This document shows, one piece after another, positions 15,234-20,000 of a stretch of 20,000 nucleotides of DNA; position 1 is the stretch's first letter; each line of letters opens with the position of its first letter. The DNA comes from an uncultured Alphaproteobacteria bacterium (GTDB taxonomy: Bacteria > Pseudomonadota > Alphaproteobacteria > Rickettsiales > UBA1997), in NCBI GenBank assembly GCA_903959715.1, contig CAJBXX010000047.1, positions 1-20,000 on the forward strand, read 5' to 3'. The notes beneath the pieces were generated by a model. It had not been told where the DNA came from and ran no database searches. It was given only the letters and a program-made list of their open reading frames with translations. The position numbers and the translations under genes are program-made.

Positions 15234-16139
15234 ATGACAAAAATTTTAGTAATTGGCGCTGGCGCTATCGGCAGTTATTATAGTGCAAAGCTTGCACAAG
15301 TAGGAGTGGAAGTCAGTTTATGGTGCCGTTCGGATTATGATTTTATTCAAAAAAATGGCATAAAAATTGAAAGTTATCAGGGAGATTTTCATTTTACGCC
15401 ACATAAAATTTTAAAAAATCTTGATGAAGCCAATGATGATTTTGATTATATTTTAATCGCCACAAAAGCATTGCCAAGCATTGATATTTGTGGATTAATA
15501 AAAAATATTTTACAAGCGAAAACTAAAATTATTTTAATACAAAATGGCATTCATGTTGAAAAAAATATTGCTAAAAATTTTCCAAATAATGAAATCATAA
15601 GTGGTTTGGCTTTTATTGCGGTAAGTCGAAAATCTGCCGGTGTTATTTATCATCAAGAATATGGAAAACTTACGATTGGATCTTACGGCAACAAAGCTTC
15701 AATCGCGGTGCATTTTTTAGAAAATTTGTGGCAAAAATCTGGAGTCGAAATTATCGTGAGTGATAAAATTTTGCTCGAAAGATGGAAAAAATTAGTGTGG
15801 AATGGAGCATTCAATCCACTTTCGGTAATACTTGGTGGCAAAAATACGGTAGAAATTTTGAATAATGATTTGGCGATAAATTTGGCTAAAAATATTATGC
15901 AAGAAATTTGCGAATTGGCTCGGGCTGATGATTGCGAACTACCAAATGATGTTATTGAAAAAAATATTGTTGCCACACAAAAAATGAAGCCTTATAAAAC
16001 AAGTATGTTGTTAGATTTTGAGGCGGGAAGGCAAATGGAGGTCGAGGCGATCCTCGGCAATGCCGTTAAATTCGCGCAATCAAAATCAATGTTAATCCCT
16101 TATTTATCAACGATTTATGCTATTCTTGCAAACTATTAA
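15234..16139 (+). CDS. panE: 2-dehydropantoate 2-reductase family protein (PanE/ApbA)
   Basis: NADPH-dependent reductase expected to convert ketopantoate to pantoate for pantothenate and CoA synthesis. 301 residues. The N-terminal Rossmann fold has GAGAIG (8-13). IQNG (102-105) carries the conserved Asn. The C-terminal helical domain has RWKKLVWNGAFNPLS (183-197) with the candidate catalytic Lys and the NPL box, and GRQMEVEAILG (265-275) with the conserved Glu. No other pantothenate genes are close. The family also includes reductases for other 2-oxo acids, so the substrate is less sure than the family. Its last 23 nt overlap the next gene, indicating a shared transcript. Confidence 0.88.
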   Translation: MTKILVIGAGAIGSYYSAKLAQVGVEVSLWCRSDYDFIQKNGIKIESYQGDFHFTPHKILKNLDEANDDFDYILIATKALPSIDICGLIKNILQAKTKIILIQNGIHVEKNIAKNFPNNEIISGLAFIAVSRKSAGVIYHQEYGKLTIGSYGNKASIAVHFLENLWQKSGVEIIVSDKILLERWKKLVWNGAFNPLSVILGGKNTVEILNNDLAINLAKNIMQEICELARADDCELPNDVIEKNIVATQKMKPYKTSMLLDFEAGRQMEVEAILGNAVKFAQSKSMLIPYLSTIYAILANY

Positions 16140-17418
16140 AAACAATTTTAAATTTTTTTCTTTGGCAATTTTTGTATTTTTTATTTCATGTGCGGTGCAG
16201 GCTCAAGAGCTTCAAAATCAAGACTCAACATTGATTAATAAATCTGAAGATGCGACAAAATCGGAATCGGTTAAAGAAAATAATGAGGTAAAAAAAATAA
16301 CCAAGAAGCCGGCAAAATCTTTCAAAAAAAAATCTAAAAAATCGAAAAAAAAGCATAAAATTGTTAAAAAAAGAATTATAAAAAAAGTTAGTTTGGTAAA
16401 AAAGAATATAGAAAAAAAAGTTGAAGAAGCTCCGGTTTCAAGGGCCAAAGAGCAAATTAAAATAGACGAATCTTTGGAAAAATATAAAAATGGTGAGTTA
16501 AATAATTTTCAAGAAATCGATGGGCAATATTTGATTGAATCGGAGTTGAAGAATAATTGCGATCTCATCACCGCTGGAGAATGTTTTCGCGCAGATAAAT
16601 TTTTTCAAGAGCCATATTTTCATTACACAACATTAAGTATATTTAATCAAAAAGTGGTTGCGGAGCAGTTTTTTGAAGGCGAGGGCAGGGTTCGAGATAA
16701 AGTTTTTTTAAAAGTCCGTGATGGCGAATATTTGATTTATACCAAAAATAATAACAAGATTTTTCTAGTAGTAAAAAATGGGATAGCCAATGAATTGGTT
16801 GTGCTCAATGGCGATTTAAGCAAAGAAACAAAAATCATTAACAAATGTCAATATGCTGATAAACTTTTGGCATTTCATCGGTTATACAAAACCAAGGAAT
16901 TGGAAGAAAAAACTTTATTTTATTCAGATGAGAAAAATTTTAAGGGGTTAATTGAGGCAACGATATTTAGCGAAAAATATCAACCAAAAAATTCATATGC
17001 GACCATGAAGATTACCAATAAGGAAATTCGTCCAATTCAAAATTTAAATTTATGTAAAAATGGCGATAATATTCAAGCAATTGAGCGTGATTTTACCAAA
17101 AATGAATGCGATAAAAAATTACGATGCACGATGAAAACCCTTGCTAATTATGGTTCGGAAGGTTTTGAAGTTAATGATAAAACTTTTTCTTTTGATGATT
17201 TTAATAAAAATAATAATTTAATAAATTTTAATCAAGAACAGGCAAATGGCTTGATACAAGAGGTTGCAAAGCTTAGCACTGAAGATAAAAATTTTCTTAA
17301 ATCAAGATGTTTTAATGATAAAAATATTGATATAATAAATTGTTCAATATATGAAAAATGCAATGATAGCCTTATTGTAGAAGCTTGTGAAGTTAACTTT
17401 TTTGATAATTTATTTTAA
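16117..17418 (+). CDS. Exported Lys-rich, Cys-containing protein of unknown function
   Basis: 433 residues, no family recognised. Residues 1-30 form a Sec signal peptide (FFSLAIFVFFISCAVQA, probable cleavage near QAQ|E). A lipoprotein signal at C25 is possible, but FISC is a poor lipobox. Residues ~59-102 are extremely basic (KKPAKSFKKKSKKSKKKH and on), a likely disordered linker or nucleic acid/anion-binding segment. From about 125 on the protein looks folded, with short strands and ten cysteines (148, 156, 244, 313, 331, 337, 398, 409, 415, 424), an even number compatible with disulfides in the periplasm or outside the cell. It overlaps panE by 23 nt; this start is chosen because it gives the full signal peptide. 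The basic segment is coded by runs of 8-9 A, prone to slippage. Confidence 0.75.
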   Translation: MLFLQTIKNNFKFFSLAIFVFFISCAVQAQELQNQDSTLINKSEDATKSESVKENNEVKKITKKPAKSFKKKSKKSKKKHKIVKKRIIKKVSLVKKNIEKKVEEAPVSRAKEQIKIDESLEKYKNGELNNFQEIDGQYLIESELKNNCDLITAGECFRADKFFQEPYFHYTTLSIFNQKVVAEQFFEGEGRVRDKVFLKVRDGEYLIYTKNNNKIFLVVKNGIANELVVLNGDLSKETKIINKCQYADKLLAFHRLYKTKELEEKTLFYSDEKNFKGLIEATIFSEKYQPKNSYATMKITNKEIRPIQNLNLCKNGDNIQAIERDFTKNECDKKLRCTMKTLANYGSEGFEVNDKTFSFDDFNKNNNLINFNQEQANGLIQEVAKLSTEDKNFLKSRCFNDKNIDIINCSIYEKCNDSLIVEACEVNFFDNLF

Positions 17419-17578
17419 AAAAAAATTAAAACGCAAAAAATAAAAAATTAATCAAAATAATTTTAAATATTTTTAAAATTTAAATAGATTATAAAAATAT
17501 TTTTATGCCATTTAACCCTACCAAACAAGGGTTCAATCAAATATAAAAAATACTTTAAATAAAAAGTGATTTAAGTGC
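17419..17578. other. AT-rich spacer with one small hairpin
   Basis: No gene is visible. The region is strongly A/T-rich. One inverted repeat, AACCCT (17514-17519) and AGGGTT (17528-17533) around an 8-nt loop, could be a weak hairpin between the secreted-protein gene and the rRNA promoter. No T run follows it on the plus strand, so it is not called a terminator. Confidence 0.5.
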
Positions 17579-17606
17579 TTGACATATAAAAAATTGCCAG
17601 CATAAT
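17579..17606 (+). promoter_or_regulatory. 23S rRNA promoter
   Basis: TTGACA (17579-17584, perfect -35) is followed after 16 nt by CATAAT (17601-17606, 5/6 to the -10). It is the best sigma-70-type promoter in the window. TATCGCCC follows the -10; a G/C-rich stretch near the start is common in growth-rate-controlled rRNA promoters. Start is expected near 17613, giving a leader of about 240 nt before the mature 23S. This shows that 23S is transcribed independently of any 16S gene. Confidence 0.75.
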
Positions 17607-17612
17607 TATCGC

Positions 17613-17850
17613 CCTTCTAAATTTTATTTTGTTTTGATTTTTTTCAAAAACAAATAATTTAGTGAGGAAGTTTTAGTGATTCTTTTAGAAGACACAAAAC
17701 TTGACATCGTGAATATTTGATAGTTAGAGAATACCGCATATTTCAAAGTAAAATTTGAAAATGCAAATAAATTCAAAATCTCAAGATAGCTTAATATCTT
17801 AAACTCAAAAACTAATGTCATGTGTAGATTTATTTCTGCACATAGATTTG
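17613..17850 (+). other. 23S rRNA leader with processing-type hairpin
   Basis: No gene is visible here on either strand apart from frames running antisense into 23S. A stem-loop, ATGTGTAG (17820-17827) with CTGCACAT (17836-17843), one U-G pair and an 8-nt loop, lies just before the mature 5' end and could guide processing. A second TTGACA at 17701-17706 has no good -10 at the right distance. Confidence 0.45.
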
Positions 17851-17851
17851 G

Positions 17852-20000
<2,149 letters not shown>

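Noticed and set aside
17701..17729. Second rRNA promoter with TTGACA at 17701
   Set aside because: No acceptable -10 lies 15-19 nt downstream (sequence there is GTTAGA/TTAGAG).

Overview
The window is AT-rich (roughly 30% G+C outside the rRNA gene), gene-dense bacterial chromosome. The protein families, the beta clamp and MetF C-termini and the 23S sequence fit an alphaproteobacterium. The strongest placement clue is the 23S rRNA gene. It has its own promoter and an AT-rich leader, and no 16S gene and no tRNA-Ile/tRNA-Ala pair lies in front of it. The one tRNA-Ile(GAU) in the window stands alone about 15 kb away. A split rRNA operon is a known trait of Rickettsiales. MetF, PanE, an OM barrel and pilin-like proteins suggest a less reduced or early-branching member rather than a classical Rickettsia or Anaplasma; that placement is inference.

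Layout. 1-1830: the end of an unrecognised gene, a SpoU-family RNA methyltransferase (rlmB-like) that overlaps it by 107 nt, and NAD kinase overlapping by 8 nt. 1850-2922, minus strand: tRNA-Ile(GAU) followed 24 nt later by a large prepilin-like protein with a LamG-like C-terminal domain. 3036-3947: metF, divergent from the tRNA. 4066-6783: infA and topA, 9 nt apart. 6878-10841: a tight three-gene unit of soluble sensor histidine kinase, outer-membrane beta-barrel and a second LamG-type prepilin-like protein. 10916-12787: ftsH. 12933-15157: dnaN-recF, without dnaA or gyrB alongside. 15234-17418: a PanE-family reductase overlapping an exported, Lys-rich, Cys-containing protein of unknown function. 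17419-17850: spacer with a strong rRNA-type promoter and leader. 17850-20000: 5' three quarters of 23S rRNA, cut by the window edge.

How it fits together. Most genes are housekeeping (RNA modification, NADP supply, folate one-carbon metabolism, translation initiation, DNA topology, membrane proteolysis, replication and repair). The accessory, surface-directed part is the kinase/barrel/pilin cluster, the second pilin beside the tRNA, and the secreted Lys-rich protein. The two pilin-like proteins are clear paralogs, with a class III prepilin N-terminus joined to an oversized LamG-like domain, as expected of a minor or tip pilin with binding function. No pilus assembly genes and no response regulator are in the window. 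Almost no start codon has a Shine-Dalgarno match; the exception is the GGAG before the rlmB-like gene. I see no CRISPR array, insertion sequence or phage gene.
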